Source: Anaerolineae bacterium (GTDB taxonomy: Bacteria; Chloroflexota; Anaerolineae; 4572-78; J111). Taken from it: a stretch of DNA of 64,000 bases. The position numbers were made by a program, and so were the translations under genes. Each line of letters begins with the position of its first letter. The stretch's first letter is position 1. Positions 24,802-33,934 of the stretch are shown piece after piece. Under the pieces are notes generated by a model that saw nothing but the letters and a program-made list of their open reading frames with translations, searched no databases and was not told the origin of the DNA. The stretch lies in the NCBI GenBank assembly GCA_023151115.1, contig JAKLJP010000003.1, positions 186,001 to 250,000 of the forward strand, given 5' to 3'.

Positions 24802-25350
24802 TCAGAACTCATCATCATACGCCTCTCGTAAAACCAATGTACGAAATTCGGGATGGGTCTGAAACTGCTGGCGTAACTTCTCCGACCCGTGGATTGCCAA
24901 CGCTTCATGAAAACTCGAAAAAGGGTAGTCATGCAAATTAGCCACATAGCCGTGTTTGACCGGGTTATTGAGCAAGTAAACTAATCGAATCATATAATCC
25001 TGTTCATTACGGGGACAATAATCCCAATAATTCCACCAAACACGTTCTTGCGTTTGGCTGACTTGCTTAATATGGTAGCCGCTAAAGGCGTGAATTTCGG
25101 TCATAATTTTTGACAAATCCTGGCCAACCCAGCTTTTTCCCAAAAGGTGATAGTGGTTGTCTAAAATCACCCAATGATGCAGTTCCCACTTATATTTATC
25201 AAAGCACGATCTGATCCGTTCTAACAATAATTGTTTCAATTGTGGCGCTTGTAGTAACGGACGTTTTTGATAAATAGCAGCAGTGATAAAGTAGAGGGTA
25301 TCATCGGCAAAAATGTGGGTGGGGTTGTGAGGGTAATCTTTTCTTCGCAT
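24802..25350 (-). CDS. REP-associated tyrosine transposase (RAYT, Y1 family)
   Basis: A 182-residue Y1 single-strand transposase-like protein. The HUH metal motif is in WVILDNHYHLLG; a downstream Tyr in the YMIRLVYLLNNPVKHGY segment fits the RAYT pattern (NP.K.GYV). RAYTs are domesticated relatives of IS200/IS605 TnpA that process REP palindromes. Here the gene is bracketed by two inverted GGAGTCA-palindrome elements, as expected for a REP unit. A link to the short tandem arrays elsewhere in the window is possible but not shown. Confidence 0.9.
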   Translation of the reverse strand: MRRKDYPHNPTHIFADDTLYFITAAIYQKRPLLQAPQLKQLLLERIRSCFDKYKWELHHWVILDNHYHLLGKSWVGQDLSKIMTEIHAFSGYHIKQVSQTQERVWWNYWDYCPRNEQDYMIRLVYLLNNPVKHGYVANLHDYPFSSFHEALAIHGSEKLRQQFQTHPEFRTLVLREAYDDEF

Positions 25351-25409
25351 TTTCTGAGGCCAAACAACTTTATCTCACTATGTTTGCACTTTTCATAACC
25401 AGCCAAAAT

Positions 25410-25503
25410 TTGAACGCAGATGACGCAGATTCAACTGATTTTCGCTGATTTTTTATAAATTTTTCTGCGCCAATCTGCGTTTATCGGCGTTTATCTGCGT
25501 TCT
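25410..25503. repeat. ACGCAGAT/ATCTGCGT dispersed repeat upstream of the RAYT gene
   Basis: Units AACGCAGATGACGCAGATT and CTGATTTTCGCTGATTTTT are followed by CTGCGCCAATCTGCGTTTATCGGCG and ATCTGCGTT-type units in the opposite sense. The ATCTGCGT word is a common dispersed repeat in diverse bacterial genomes. Confidence 0.65.
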
Positions 25504-25550
25504 ATTTAAAAAGTACAAAGGTAGTGAACTTTATCTGTTTCTTTTCTAAA

Positions 25551-25579
25551 GCTAATGGCTGAAGCCATTTGACTCCTGG
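25551..25579. repeat. REP-like palindrome right of the RAYT gene
   Basis: The palindrome AATGGCTGAAGCCATT is followed by TGACTCCTGG. Its reverse complement matches the left element (CAGGAGTCA, then GGCT...AGCC), so the pair is inverted around the transposase. Confidence 0.7.
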
Positions 25580-25581
25580 TT

Positions 25582-26221
25582 TTATCTTCTTCCCTCCACC
25601 AACCTATCCCCCGCCTGCGCCTCATCCCATAACTGAGCGTACATCTCGCGCACGCTGGCATCAAGCTTTTGGCTAAACTCCGGATCAAGTTGCAAGGCTC
25701 TGATCAAATCCTGCGCATCGGCCAGGTCACGGCGGCGGTGGGCGGCAGTCATCCCGGAGGCCAGTTTCAACTCGATCAGTTTTTCCAGGCTGATGACTCG
25801 CAAACCGGCCACTTCAACCGTAGCTCCTGCCGGATCGGGAAAAGAAACCGGCTTGGGCAAGCCATCCCCCGGATATTCGCCGCTGGTAATAACCTCAATG
25901 CGCACACGCCGGTATCGGTCGCCCGGAATGTTTTTTTGCCCCTGAGAAGGCCAGGACATAGCCGTGCCCCAACACCTGAGCTTTAAAGGCTTACAATCCC
26001 TCGGCGGTCAACAAAATATTAATATCTTCGGTCATACGGACAAAGCCGTGCTGGGCCAAGGCCAAGCCCCCAATCAAAGCGTAGGGAATACCGGCTTCAT
26101 CCAGACGACGGCTTAAATCTTGCAAGGTCTGGTAAAGGTCGCCTTTGTGACTGAAATACAGGCTAGCTTCCTTCAACACCAGTTCGGGACTGCTGCGGAG
26201 ACGCTGTTCGTAGGAAATCAT
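25582..26221 (-). pseudogene. AbiEii-type nucleotidyltransferase, broken by a stop and a frameshift
   Basis: The first part (26221-25991, 76 codons) has the nucleotidyltransferase core GGLALAQHGFVRMTEDINILL, in which the family DxD reads DIN. It stops at a TAA after AEGL. The coding sense resumes past the stop (AFKAQVLG). It then shifts frame near an A7 run around 25945 and continues as RVRIEVITSGEYPGDGLPKPV, then KLIELKLASGMTAAHRRRDLADAQDLI, the C-terminal part of the family. Two lesions plus the changed active-site Asp indicate a dead copy of an AbiEii/DUF1814 toxin-like enzyme. Its start codon lies directly after an octamer array at the end of the preceding gene. Confidence 0.8.
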
Positions 26222-26250
26222 TTGCTACTCTGCTACCTTGCTACTTTGCC
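26222..26250. repeat. GCAAAGTA octamer array at a gene junction
   Basis: On the minus strand the units GCAAAGTA, GCAAGGTA and GCAGAGTA are followed by GCAAATG. They supply the last codons and stop of the PEP-synthase-like gene and lead into the ATG of the AbiEii relic. Confidence 0.75.
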
Positions 26251-28849
26251 GAGCCGGCTCCAACACCTGCACCACCCCCGTACTCCCATCCATCAGCACA
26301 CTATCACCCGTGCGGAACTGCTGAGTGGCGTTGGCGATGTTGGCCACCGCGGGTAGACCGTATTCGCGGGCAATGACCGAGCCGTGCGAGAGCAGGCCGC
26401 CCATTTCGACGATGAGGCCGGAGGCGAGGTGCAGCAACGGCAGCCAGGCCGGGTCGGTGGAGGGGGTAACTAAAATAATATCGTCGGCGATGCGCTCGAA
26501 CTCATCGGGGTGGCGCAGAACCAACACCGTGCCGCGCACCTGGCCCGGACTGATGGGTAAGCCGACCAGCACATCAGATGCAGCCTGGTCCTGCAAGCCC
26601 ACCCCCAATTGAATCGCCGGGATTTGCGACTCGTGGACCTTGAACGGCATGCGGGTTTCGGCGTAGGTCTGGTAGGTCTCTTTGCGGGCCTGCACCGTCG
26701 AGGCAAGGCTGATTCCGGTGTCGCCTTCCAGCATCAGGGTTCGCTCAACCTCTTCCAGGGTCAACCAGAAAATATCGTCCGGCTGGACCAGCCAGCCCTG
26801 GTCGGTCCATTTTTGCCCCAGGGCCAAATCCCAGCGGCGGCAGGCGGCCATGCCCCTAGCTTTGGCGCTGTTTAACCGATCGCGCATCCGTAGTAACCGG
26901 CTTAGGGTTCTAACAAACAAGGCTGCCAGCCAAAAACGCCAGGGTAACCAGCGATTGATTCCTTTGGTTGGGCCAATCAGGCTACGCCAACTGACCTCGG
27001 CCTTAGCCGTTTCGCCACTCAAATCGCTCTGAGCATAACGGCGGATGATATTCAGCAGTGGAGCCGAATCGTCGCCGTAGCGCGGCCAGCCCATATCGGT
27101 TTCATAAGTTCCCCGCTGTCCGAATTTAGCCAACAGTTCTGCAAAGGGGGCCTGAAAATCGGGTGGAGGCGTCGGCGTAGCACCAGCCAAATAATCTTGA
27201 ACGGCGGGATTTTGGCGAGCCAGTTGGCTTAAGTTGAGCAAAGCCTGGTTCAGCTCAACCTCGCCGGTTTTGACATTTTTTAAGGCCAGGGCGCTGATCA
27301 CTGTGGCCGGATTGGGGGTTAAGGGGGCAATCAAGCTGCTGCCGACGGCGGTAGCGGCAGAAATGCTGATGTCCAACCCCAGGTTGGCGTTGAATAACTC
27401 CTGATAAAGCCGCTCGTGCTGGCGCAGTTGGGCCAGCAGCGTTGCCGGCGGCCCCTCAAAGCGAACATCTTCCAAAACGGCGGCAACCTCATTGACGACG
27501 GCCTGATAACGTTTCAGATGATGGGTATTGGTAAAGGCCCGCTTTAAAATACGCCCGTAGGTTGCCCGTTTTTGCCAAACCGTGGCCCCATCTATAGAAA
27601 GCAGCCCGCCAGCTCCCCCCGGCTCGGTGTGGCCGATGGTGTGGAGCAAACTACCCGGATTCAAGCCAACTTGAGAAATAATCCGCTTAAGAAAGGTCAA
27701 ATTAAGATAAGGCCGCCCCAAAATCAGCTTGACATACGGGCCAAGCCCCTCCACCTGCAAGCCCAGGTCCTTAAAAAAAGCAATCGCTCGCGTCTGGCTG
27801 CGCTCGAGCAGCGAGCCAAAGAGCGGCGATGGCAGCTCCGGCAGAAATTCCGGGTGACTGCCGCGAGTCCATTCAATATCAAGTTTATTGGGCGCTTCAG
27901 GCAGCGCCACTACCGGGCGGGTCTGCAAGAAGAAAAAGCAATTGTCCTGCCAGGCCCACTCCACATCTTGGGCCTCCCCCATCAACGCCTGTACCTGGGT
28001 TAAGTGAATGGCTAACTTGGTTAATTCCGGAGGACTGAGAGGACCAGTGTGCCCCGGCTCAATGCCTACGGGCGGCAGTGTATTACCGACCCGCTGCTCA
28101 AGCAGCGGATAATCGGGCGGCTGGTTGGCCAGTCGGTAGAAATAGGGCTGCACCGCCCCGCTGACCACACTTTCACCCAAGCCCCAGGCCGCCTCAATCA
28201 CCAATTCATCGCGGCTGCCGTTGAGGGGATTGACGGTAAAACTAACCCCGGAGCAGACAGGGTTTAGCATCGGCTGGATAAGCACCGCCATGCGAATGCC
28301 CTGGATGGACATGCCGTGCGCCCGGCGATACTCCAGGGCCGGCCCATCCAGGGCCGAGGCCCAGCAGCGGGTAATGGCAATCGGCAGCGCGCTGCGCGGT
28401 ACACCCAACTCGGTCAGGTGGACGCCGGCAAAGGAATAGTCGCGCTGGTCTTCATCTACTGCTGAGGAACGGACGGCAAACGTTTCTACATTTGGGCCAA
28501 ACAGGGCGTTGAGAGCCTCGGTTAAGGCGGCGGAGAGTTCTTTGCCCAGGGGCTTGGTTTTGAGCACATCGGCCAGCCAGTTCAGGGATTCGGTGGTGAC
28601 GGCTACATCGGGCGAACCGGCCCACAGGGGAATCAGTTGAGCATGGCGCAGTTGCGCTTCAAAAAAGGCGGTGGTTAACACCAGGCCCGGCGGAACATTC
28701 AAGCCGTGCTGTTTGAGGCTGGCCAGGCGAAAGGCCTTGCCCCCAACCAGAGGCAGGTCAATCCCTTCGATGGTCTCCAGGGTGCGCAGCCACGGCGCGG
28801 GCAATGGGTCAGGTTCAGCCGGGGTTACAACTTTAGCCGGATAAGTCAT
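26225..28849 (-). CDS. PEP-synthase / rifampicin-phosphotransferase-like enzyme
   Basis: An 874-residue three-part protein. The N-terminal PPDK/PEP-synthase ATP-binding domain runs to about residue 310 (VGGKAFRLASL, FAVRSSAVDEDQRDYSFAG, VEWAWQDNCFFFLQTRP). A large middle domain has no motif I recognise. The C-terminal swivelling phosphohistidine domain has EMGGLLSHGSVIAREYGLPAV with the catalytic His. Length and layout match rifampicin phosphotransferase (about 865 residues) better than PEP synthase, because no C-terminal TIM barrel follows. Its real substrate, and any link to antibiotic resistance, cannot be told. The C-terminus SSKVAE and stop come from an octamer array. Confidence 0.85.
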   Translation of the reverse strand: MTYPAKVVTPAEPDPLPAPWLRTLETIEGIDLPLVGGKAFRLASLKQHGLNVPPGLVLTTAFFEAQLRHAQLIPLWAGSPDVAVTTESLNWLADVLKTKPLGKELSAALTEALNALFGPNVETFAVRSSAVDEDQRDYSFAGVHLTELGVPRSALPIAITRCWASALDGPALEYRRAHGMSIQGIRMAVLIQPMLNPVCSGVSFTVNPLNGSRDELVIEAAWGLGESVVSGAVQPYFYRLANQPPDYPLLEQRVGNTLPPVGIEPGHTGPLSPPELTKLAIHLTQVQALMGEAQDVEWAWQDNCFFFLQTRPVVALPEAPNKLDIEWTRGSHPEFLPELPSPLFGSLLERSQTRAIAFFKDLGLQVEGLGPYVKLILGRPYLNLTFLKRIISQVGLNPGSLLHTIGHTEPGGAGGLLSIDGATVWQKRATYGRILKRAFTNTHHLKRYQAVVNEVAAVLEDVRFEGPPATLLAQLRQHERLYQELFNANLGLDISISAATAVGSSLIAPLTPNPATVISALALKNVKTGEVELNQALLNLSQLARQNPAVQDYLAGATPTPPPDFQAPFAELLAKFGQRGTYETDMGWPRYGDDSAPLLNIIRRYAQSDLSGETAKAEVSWRSLIGPTKGINRWLPWRFWLAALFVRTLSRLLRMRDRLNSAKARGMAACRRWDLALGQKWTDQGWLVQPDDIFWLTLEEVERTLMLEGDTGISLASTVQARKETYQTYAETRMPFKVHESQIPAIQLGVGLQDQAASDVLVGLPISPGQVRGTVLVLRHPDEFERIADDIILVTPSTDPAWLPLLHLASGLIVEMGGLLSHGSVIAREYGLPAVANIANATQQFRTGDSVLMDGSTGVVQVLEPARQSSKVAE

Positions 28850-29627
28850 GGGTTTCTTGTCGGGTATCCTTAAAGCCGGGTTGGCTGGCCAGGGTTAACA
28901 GGACAATCATCCCGGCCATCCCGCCGGTAAAGATCATCACGGCGTAATTGGGCGGATTGGCAATCAGGCTGATGGTCGGGCCGACCAGCAGCAGTCCCAG
29001 GGCCAGCAGCAGGCTACCATAAAAACCAATCATCGAGCGCAAAAATAGGGCAATGGTGATATTCAAGCTGACCAGCCCCCCCAGCACAAAGAGGAGAGCC
29101 ACCAGCAGTTCGAAGGCTTGTAGGCCGGTCAGGTAATGAGGAAAAGTACGGCTTCTGACCGTAGAAGCCAGCCACTCTCCTGAGGCGAGGATTCCGCCTA
29201 GCAGAAAGATAACCGAGATTCCGGCCCAAAACGCGGTGATAAGTTTCAGCACCAGTGGGTGGGCCGGCCGAGCGGCAGTCTTGCTTTTGCGCTTGGCGCG
29301 AGCAGCGCGTTGGCCGGCTTTGGCCGCAATTCCCGGTTCGGGAGTAAGTGCATCGGCGGCCCCGGCATAATTCAGCAGCTCCTGTCTGGCCCAGCCATTG
29401 TGGGGGTTGATGACAATGAGATTTTCGAGGCAAACCCGCTTGTCTTCTTGGCGATCAAAGACCTGGTACAGCCAAAACCAGGCCGCCTCATTGGTTTGAT
29501 CCTGCTCAACCACGTCGAGGAGGCGATAGCGCGCCTGTTCAACCTGGCCGGCTTTGGCCGCCAGGATGCCTTCTTGAAGCCATTGGGCAATATCGTGCGG
29601 GCTGGTCATATTGGGGTAGAGCATCAT
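28833..29627 (-). CDS. TPR-like N-terminus fused to a four-helix membrane protein
   Basis: About 264 residues. The N-terminal part (AQWLQEGILAAKAGQVEQARYRLLDVVEQDQTNEAAWFWLYQV) has the periodicity of tetratricopeptide repeats. A basic Ala/Lys linker (KAGQRAARAKRKSKTAARP) leads to four hydrophobic segments in the C-terminal half. Function is unknown; this layout is frequent in Anaerolineae. The 3' end overlaps the start of the next gene by 17 bases, so the two are probably co-transcribed. The exact start among several near Met codons is unclear. Confidence 0.8.
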   Translation of the reverse strand: MMLYPNMTSPHDIAQWLQEGILAAKAGQVEQARYRLLDVVEQDQTNEAAWFWLYQVFDRQEDKRVCLENLIVINPHNGWARQELLNYAGAADALTPEPGIAAKAGQRAARAKRKSKTAARPAHPLVLKLITAFWAGISVIFLLGGILASGEWLASTVRSRTFPHYLTGLQAFELLVALLFVLGGLVSLNITIALFLRSMIGFYGSLLLALGLLLVGPTISLIANPPNYAVMIFTGGMAGMIVLLTLASQPGFKDTRQETHDLSG

Positions 29628-29740
29628 AGGCGACACTGTCCAGAATAGACAAACACCCCGTGGTGTAACAGCTTGTCCATCCTTCGATTCTACCCTATAA
29701 GGTTAAGAGGCACAAGTGACCAGCTCAAAAACGGCCCCGT

Positions 29741-30994
29741 TTACAATTTTACCCCGTAGGCCCGGTCCAGTAGTTCCATCGTATGGTAGACTGGTAGCGG
29801 TTTGGGCAAGTGCGATTGAATTTGGGTCATGCAGCCGATATTGCCGGTGACGACTGCCTCGGCCCCGGTGTTAAGAATATTGTGCGCTTTGCGCCGGCCC
29901 AACTCCCCGGCGATAGCCGGCTGCTCAAGATTGTAGGTCCCCGCCGACCCGCAGCAGATTTCCCCTTCCGGGATTTCCAGCAGGGTCAAGTTGGCAATGC
30001 TTTTGAGCAGTTTGCGCGGAGCAGCCTGGACCCCCTGAGCGTGAGCCAGGTGGCAGGCGTCGTGATAAGCCACTTTGAGCGGCCTGGGCAGGTTAGCCGG
30101 AGTCTTGAATCCTAATGTATCCAGAAAAACGCTGACATCTTTGACCTGCCGGGCAAAAGCTTCTGCCCCTTTTTCCTCGACCAGTCCTTTAAACAACAGC
30201 CCATACTCCTGCATGCCCGACCCACAGCCGGCGGCGTTGGTCAAAATCGCGTCCACATCTTTGGGAAAAGTTCGCAAATTCTGGCGGGCCAGCACCCTGG
30301 CCTGTTTGGCCGCGCCGGTGTGCATAGACAGAGCGCCGCAGCAGCCCTGATGTTTGGGAATGACTGTTTCCACGCCGTTTTCGGCCAGAACCCGCAGCGT
30401 GGCCCAATTGATTTGCGGAGCCAACACCTGCTGGACGCAGCCACTCAACAGCGCCACCCGCGCCCGGCGCGGCCCTTTGGCCGGATAAAGCTCCGGTAGC
30501 GGCTGGGCTGTGGGTAAATTGGCTGGCAAAAGCTCCAGCATGGCCCGAAATTTGGCGGGCAGCAGTCCCTGGAACGGGCGAGCCAGCTTGCCCATATTCA
30601 CTGCCAGCCGGAAACTCCACGGAAAGGGCAGCGTTTGCAGGGTCATCAGCCGCGAGACGCGGTCCAGCGGGGGAGAAGTGCGGCGGTCTTCGGTGTAAGC
30701 GCGGAAAGGAATCAACAGGTCGCCGTAGGGCACACCTGAAGGGCAGGCGGTAACGCAAGCCTGACAGCCCAGGCAGCGATCAATGTACGGCAGGGCCTGT
30801 GCGGTAGACAGGTGGCCTTCCAGCACTTCTTTCATCAAAAAGATGCGTCCGCGCGGCGAGTCCATCTCTTCGCCCAGCACTTTATAGGTGGGACAAGTCG
30901 GCAGGCAAAAGCCGCAGTGAACGCAACTGGCAATGGCGTGGGCCATGGCTTCGCCCTGGGGGCCGAGCGATTTAACCGGAATCTGATGCTGCAT
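29741..30994 (-). CDS. glcF: Glycolate oxidase iron-sulfur subunit GlcF
   Basis: A 417-residue protein. Two 4Fe-4S motifs near the N-terminus ([14 protein letters not shown] and [18 protein letters not shown]) are followed by two CCG domains (GCVQQVL...[11 protein letters not shown] and [12 protein letters not shown]...CCGSAGTYN). This is the electron-transfer subunit of glycolate (or D-lactate) dehydrogenase. A clear AGGAG precedes the ATG. It is the last gene of glcD-glcE-glcF on the minus strand, separated from glcE by a heptamer array. Confidence 0.95.
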   Translation of the reverse strand: MQHQIPVKSLGPQGEAMAHAIASCVHCGFCLPTCPTYKVLGEEMDSPRGRIFLMKEVLEGHLSTAQALPYIDRCLGCQACVTACPSGVPYGDLLIPFRAYTEDRRTSPPLDRVSRLMTLQTLPFPWSFRLAVNMGKLARPFQGLLPAKFRAMLELLPANLPTAQPLPELYPAKGPRRARVALLSGCVQQVLAPQINWATLRVLAENGVETVIPKHQGCCGALSMHTGAAKQARVLARQNLRTFPKDVDAILTNAAGCGSGMQEYGLLFKGLVEEKGAEAFARQVKDVSVFLDTLGFKTPANLPRPLKVAYHDACHLAHAQGVQAAPRKLLKSIANLTLLEIPEGEICCGSAGTYNLEQPAIAGELGRRKAHNILNTGAEAVVTGNIGCMTQIQSHLPKPLPVYHTMELLDRAYGVKL

Positions 30995-31012
30995 CGAGTC
31001 TCCTCAAAAATA

Positions 31013-31087
31013 GTAGACGGTAGACAGTAAACGGTAGACGGGGATAAGAGCGGCTGTTCTTCCTGCTACTTTGCTACTTTGCAACTA
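31013..31087. repeat. GTAGACG heptamer array and TACTTTGC octamers between glcE and glcF
   Basis: GTAGACG, GTAGACA, GTAAACG and GTAGACG units are followed, after a spacer, by CTGCTACTTTGCTACTTTGC. The two arms belong to different unit families and are not complementary over their full length. Confidence 0.72.
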
Positions 31088-31090
31088 AGT

Positions 31091-32239
31091 TTAGAAATCC
31101 AAAAACCGGCCCCCCGCGTCGAGAGCCTGCTTGACCCGGCGGGCTAACGGCGCGCCGGGGTTGACCCCCAAGCGAGTCACACCGGGCGGGCCGAGCAAGA
31201 CCAAACCGCACAAATCAAGATCGGTGAGCAGTTTGTCCAACTGGTCGGCCCACTTGCCGGTAGTCGGCCAGGCCAGCCAGACCAAATTACCGGCGGCGCT
31301 GTATCGCCGCCGGGTTTTAAGCTTGTTCAGTTGCGCTTCCAGGGTGGGAATACGCTTGAGCGTCAACGGGACTTTGACCAGCGCCGAATCGGCCGGGGTC
31401 CAGCTTAGATTTTTAACCTGCTGCCATAAGTCACTTTCGGCGGAGCCGTCAAAGATTTCGACGGCGGTAGCGCCCCCTTTGGGAGCTAACAAAAACTCGC
31501 GCATCCGTTCTACACGAGCCGGAAGCGCCTCGGCCAGTCCACCCAACCGAACCCACAACGTCCAGACCTGTCCCCCTCCGCCTCCTCGCCTCCTCGCCTC
31601 TTCGTCTCTTCCTCCCGGTTCCAAATCGAGGGCGTGCAGCTCCAGCGCCGAAGTCGCCAGGCGATAGATGTCGGTTAGAGCGGTTTCCAGGTGGGGATAG
31701 GTTAACCTGAGGGTAGTGTAAGCCGCCGGGCCGGGGAAGACTTTAAAGGTCAACTCAATCAGCACGCCCAGCCGGCCCAAACTTCCGACCATCAACTTGG
31801 GCAGGTCGAAGCCGGCCGCGTTCTTGACCACCTTGCCCCCGCCGCGCACCAATTGGCCCCCGCCATTAATAAAGCGGACGCCAATCAAAAAGTCGCGCAC
31901 CCCACCATATCGCTGCCGGCCGGGACCACTCACCCCGGCGGCGACCGTCCCGCCCAGGGTTGCACCCTTTTCGGCCAGCAGCGGGTCAAAGGGTAAATAT
32001 TGGCCGTGCCGGGCCAGCAGCTTCTCCACTTCGGCCACCGGCGTACCGGCCAGGGCGGTGAAGGTGTATTCATCCGGCTCGTACTCCAGCACTCCGGACA
32101 GGCCGGATAGTTCGAGGCTGGGCGCGTCTTGGGGAGGGGTAGACAGGGCGGGTTTGCTGCCGCCTCCACGTGGCAACAGGCGGGGATGGGCCTGCACCAG
32201 AGCTTGAGCTTCTTCAGGGGTGGTTGGACGCAGGCTCAT
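31091..32239 (-). CDS. glcE: Glycolate oxidase FAD-binding subunit GlcE, with repeat-encoded insertion
   Basis: A 382-residue FAD-binding (PCMH) protein of glycolate dehydrogenase. It has [47 protein letters not shown] and [31 protein letters not shown]. Between LDLEP and [10 protein letters not shown] about 15 residues ([16 protein letters not shown]) come from an in-frame CCTCGCCT octamer array. The start overlaps the glcD stop by four bases. Confidence 0.94.
   Translation of the reverse strand: MSLRPTTPEEAQALVQAHPRLLPRGGGSKPALSTPPQDAPSLELSGLSGVLEYEPDEYTFTALAGTPVAEVEKLLARHGQYLPFDPLLAEKGATLGGTVAAGVSGPGRQRYGGVRDFLIGVRFINGGGQLVRGGGKVVKNAAGFDLPKLMVGSLGRLGVLIELTFKVFPGPAAYTTLRLTYPHLETALTDIYRLATSALELHALDLEPGGRDEEARRRGGGGGQVWTLWVRLGGLAEALPARVERMREFLLAPKGGATAVEIFDGSAESDLWQQVKNLSWTPADSALVKVPLTLKRIPTLEAQLNKLKTRRRYSAAGNLVWLAWPTTGKWADQLDKLLTDLDLCGLVLLGPPGVTRLGVNPGAPLARRVKQALDAGGRFLDF
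31573..31616. repeat. CCTCGCCT octamer array inside glcE
   Basis: About five octamers, with the last ones varying to TTCGTCTC, are translated in frame between conserved GlcE segments. Confidence 0.82.
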
Positions 32240-33684
32240 TCGCGGGAAATCCTTCCGGCCCGTTCCAGCGGATGTGGTCCGTGCGCGTGTAAAGCCGGAG
32301 CCTCACCGCCGGGGAACATCTTGCCTCGATTAGACAGCTCCAGTGGGTCTAGCGCATGTCGCAGGTCCTTCATCACGGCCAGGTCCGTTTCGCTGAACAT
32401 CTCCGGCAGGTAATCTCGTTTTTCCATGCCAATGCCGTGCTCGCCGGTAATCGAGCCACCCAGGCCGATACACAGGCGCAAAATTTCGCCGGCCAGGGCC
32501 TCGGCCCGTTCCAGCGCGCCGGGCTCGCGCCCATCGTAGAGAATGAGCGGGTGTAAATTGCCGTCGCCGGCGTGGAAAACATTGGCCACCCGGATGTTGT
32601 AGGCTGCTCCCAACCGCTCGATTTCCGAAAGGGCGTGGCCCAATTTGCCGCGCGGAACCACGCCATCATTCACAATATAGTCCGGGCTAAGCCGCCCAAC
32701 CGCCGAAAAGGCGCTCTTGCGGCCCTTCCAGATGCGCATACGCTCGTCGTCATTCTGGGCCACCCGCACCTCATAAGCCCCTGACTCCTGGATGACTTCC
32801 AGCAGCTTGGTAAATTCGGCCTCGACCTGGGTCGTTTCACCTTCCAGCTCGACAATCAACAGGGCTGCCGCCTCGCGGGGATAGCCGGCGTGGACAGCCG
32901 CCTCCGCCGCTTCAATGGCCAGCTTGTCCATAATTTCTATGGCTCCCGGCAGCAGCCCGGAGGCGACTACCATAGCTACGGCGTTACCCGCCGCGCCGAG
33001 GCTATTGTAGGCGGCCAATACGGTGCGATACAACTCCGGTTTGGGCAGTAAACGCAGGGTTATTTCCAGGGCAATTCCAAACAGTCCCTCGGACCCGACA
33101 AACAGGCCAATCAAGTCCGGCCCGACGCCTTCCAGGCTTTCGCTGCCAAACTCGACCACCTCACCGTCGGGTAGCAGGGCTTTAATCGCCAGAATGTGGT
33201 TGCTGGTCATGCCGTATTTGAGGCAGTGTGCTCCGCCGGAATTGAAAGCGACATTGCCGCCGATGGTGCAAATGGATTGGCTGGAAGGGTCGGGGGCATA
33301 GTAGAGGTTATAAGGCGCGGCGGCTTTGGAGACATCCAGGTTGATGACCCCCGGCTCAACCACCGCCAGCCGTTCCTGGGGGTCGAGCCGCAAAATCCGG
33401 TTGAGCCGGTTCAGCCCGATGACCAGCCCATCCTGAATGGGCAAAGAGCCGCCCGACAGGCTGGTGCCGCTGCCGCGCGCCACAAAAGGCACTTTGGCCC
33501 GGTGACACAGCCTGACCGTCTCGATGATTTCAGCAGCGCTTTCGGGTAAAACAACAGCGCGGGGCTTGGCTCGGAAGGCGGTCAGGGCATCGGATTCATA
33601 GGGGGCTAATTCGGCGGGTTGGGCTAACAGCCGGTGGCGCGGATAAATTTTGGCTAACTCAGCCAGAAATGTTTGTGCTTCCAT
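32236..33684 (-). CDS. glcD: Glycolate oxidase catalytic subunit GlcD
   Basis: A 482-residue FAD-linked oxidase. The PCMH FAD domain has [39 protein letters not shown] and [16 protein letters not shown]. The C-terminal substrate cap has [13 protein letters not shown] and the metal or active-site stretch [21 protein letters not shown]. It oxidises glycolate or D-lactate in the cytoplasm together with GlcE and GlcF. ATG at 33684, with GTGAGG upstream, is preferred to the start 12 bases earlier. It heads the glcDEF operon. Confidence 0.96.
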   Translation of the reverse strand: MEAQTFLAELAKIYPRHRLLAQPAELAPYESDALTAFRAKPRAVVLPESAAEIIETVRLCHRAKVPFVARGSGTSLSGGSLPIQDGLVIGLNRLNRILRLDPQERLAVVEPGVINLDVSKAAAPYNLYYAPDPSSQSICTIGGNVAFNSGGAHCLKYGMTSNHILAIKALLPDGEVVEFGSESLEGVGPDLIGLFVGSEGLFGIALEITLRLLPKPELYRTVLAAYNSLGAAGNAVAMVVASGLLPGAIEIMDKLAIEAAEAAVHAGYPREAAALLIVELEGETTQVEAEFTKLLEVIQESGAYEVRVAQNDDERMRIWKGRKSAFSAVGRLSPDYIVNDGVVPRGKLGHALSEIERLGAAYNIRVANVFHAGDGNLHPLILYDGREPGALERAEALAGEILRLCIGLGGSITGEHGIGMEKRDYLPEMFSETDLAVMKDLRHALDPLELSNRGKMFPGGEAPALHAHGPHPLERAGRISRE

Positions 33685-33827
33685 CGGTGGCCTCACTGGG
33701 CGGGTCTTATAAAAATAGACGCTGTGGCAAAATTTGTTTGCTGCGGCGTCTATTATACATAGAGCGGTTAATTTTGTCTATGTTTATTGAGGTTTGCACC
33801 GTTAATGAGATGTGTTATAACAAAAAC

Positions 33828-33856
33828 TTGACAAGACGAGGTAAAATGGGAATATT
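33828..33856 (+). promoter_or_regulatory. Candidate promoter of the alcohol dehydrogenase gene
   Basis: TTGACA (33828-33833) and AATATT (33851-33856) are 17 bases apart, about 80 bases before the ATG. The -10 box is poor. Confidence 0.4.
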
Positions 33857-33860
33857 CAAA

Positions 33861-33912
33861 GTAACAGGTAACAGATAGCAAGGCCACAGAGCTTATCTGA
33901 TTACTGATTACT
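33861..33912. repeat. GTAACAG heptamer inverted array upstream of adh
   Basis: GTAACAG, GTAACAG and ATAGC are answered after a short spacer by TATCTGATTACTGATTAC, the approximate reverse complement built from TGATTAC units. It would be in the 5' untranslated region. Confidence 0.72.
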
Positions 33913-33934
33913 ATTTCAATGAATGAGGTAGAGG

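Noticed and set aside
26225..28849. Calling this gene a rifampicin resistance determinant
   Set aside because: Domain layout alone does not show antibiotic phosphorylation, and the substrate domain is unassigned.
33669..33878. Small plus-strand ORF upstream of the alcohol dehydrogenase
   Set aside because: It has no good ribosome-binding site and no recognisable family, and it covers the candidate promoter and part of an array.
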